From JANNHP01 sp031404455 (GTDB lineage: Bacteria; Planctomycetota; JAJSAM01; JAJVHW01): a DNA stretch of 5,625 nt. Shown piece after piece: positions 5,392 to 5,625 of the stretch; the stretch's first letter is position 1; the number at the start of each line of letters is the position of its first letter. The translations under genes were made by a program, and so were the position numbers. The notes under the pieces are model-generated. The model worked only from the letters and a program-made list of their open reading frames with translations. It did no database searches and was not told the origin of the DNA. Where the stretch lies: assembly GCA_031404455.1 (NCBI GenBank), contig JANNHP010000432.1, positions 1 to 5,625 of the forward strand. The letters run 5' to 3'.

Positions 5392-5625
5392 TCAGCGCGC
5401 CGAACCGCGCGCGCCCGTCCGCGCCCGCCACGCGAGCGGTTTCGTCGCCGCGTAGCTCACGCCCTCGAAGAGCACGATCACCGGCAGCGACACCGGCGAC
5501 GCCCCGGACGTCGCGTTCGTGAGGCCCTCGTCGGCGAAGGACGCCGCGAGCGCCGACCGCGAGATCGTCACCGTGAGTCGCGCGTCCTGCGCGGGGACGA
5601 CGCCCTTCACTCGGCGCAGCTTGAG
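5392..5625 (-). CDS. Unknown protein, C-terminal part only
   Basis: On the minus strand the frame is open from the right edge to a TGA at 5394-5392, giving the last 77 residues of a longer protein. A GTG at 5610 is in frame, but the open frame reaches the edge (LKLRR before it), so the start is probably outside the window. Coding is supported by codon bias: only 4 of 77 codons end in A or T. The visible part reads VVPAQDARLTVTISRSALAA, then a Ser/Gly/Thr-rich loop, then PVSLPVIVLFEGVSYAATK, and ends in a basic tail (WRARTGARGSAR). The alternating pattern suggests beta strands; no catalytic motif is recognisable. It converges on the toxin/immunity pair and so is not in the same operon. Function is unknown. 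Confidence 0.7.
   Translation of the reverse strand, partial: LKLRRVKGVVPAQDARLTVTISRSALAASFADEGLTNATSGASPVSLPVIVLFEGVSYAATKPLAWRARTGARGSAR

Noticed and set aside
5061..5431. Minus-strand frames of 65 and 98 codons in the convergent gap as genes
   Set aside because: They overlap the ends of two better-supported genes, have weak codon bias and no ribosome site. The only protein-like stretch coincides with the inverted repeat and is reported as a finding instead.

Overview
The window is very GC-rich and densely coded, with almost every codon of the flanking genes ending in G or C. That fits a high-GC bacterium (a myxobacterium-like, planctomycete-like or actinobacterial genome would all fit), but no gene here fixes the taxon. 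No rRNA, tRNA, CRISPR array or transposase gene was seen.

Layout from left to right. (1) Three small plus-strand genes (1-282 partial, 286-663, 682-1056) encode short beta-rich proteins. The first has the flavour of a phage or virion accessory protein. The second and third are diverged tandem paralogues. (2) After a 99-base leader, a 1178-residue multidomain protein (1156-4692) has a cysteine-rich N-terminus, a long disordered Pro/Ser/Ala-rich stretch, an Ala/Lys-rich helical stretch, a second cysteine cluster, a helical domain and a C-terminal CdiA-type nuclease (tRNase-like) domain. This architecture is that of a polymorphic toxin. (3) Immediately downstream, a 128-residue protein (4712-5098) sits in the standard place for the cognate immunity gene. 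(4) A 293-base convergent gap (5099-5391) holds an imperfect 31-bp inverted repeat (5205-5235 and 5356-5386) enclosing 120 bases. (5) The 3' end of a minus-strand gene (5392-5625) of unknown function runs off the right edge.

My reading is a toxin/immunity pair placed next to a run of small, possibly phage-derived structural genes. The toxin has none of the usual delivery parts visible in this window: no signal peptide, no filamentous haemagglutinin repeats, no RHS/YD repeats and no PAAR motif. The most interesting possibility is therefore that a phage-like particle or another unknown carrier loads this protein through its unusual N-terminal region. Third-codon-position composition shifts from about 3% A/T in the flanking genes to about 30% in the helical region of the toxin, which suggests the module has a different history from its neighbours.

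The toxin domain assignment rests on motif recognition from memory; no database search was possible. The roles of all the other genes are inferred from context or unknown.
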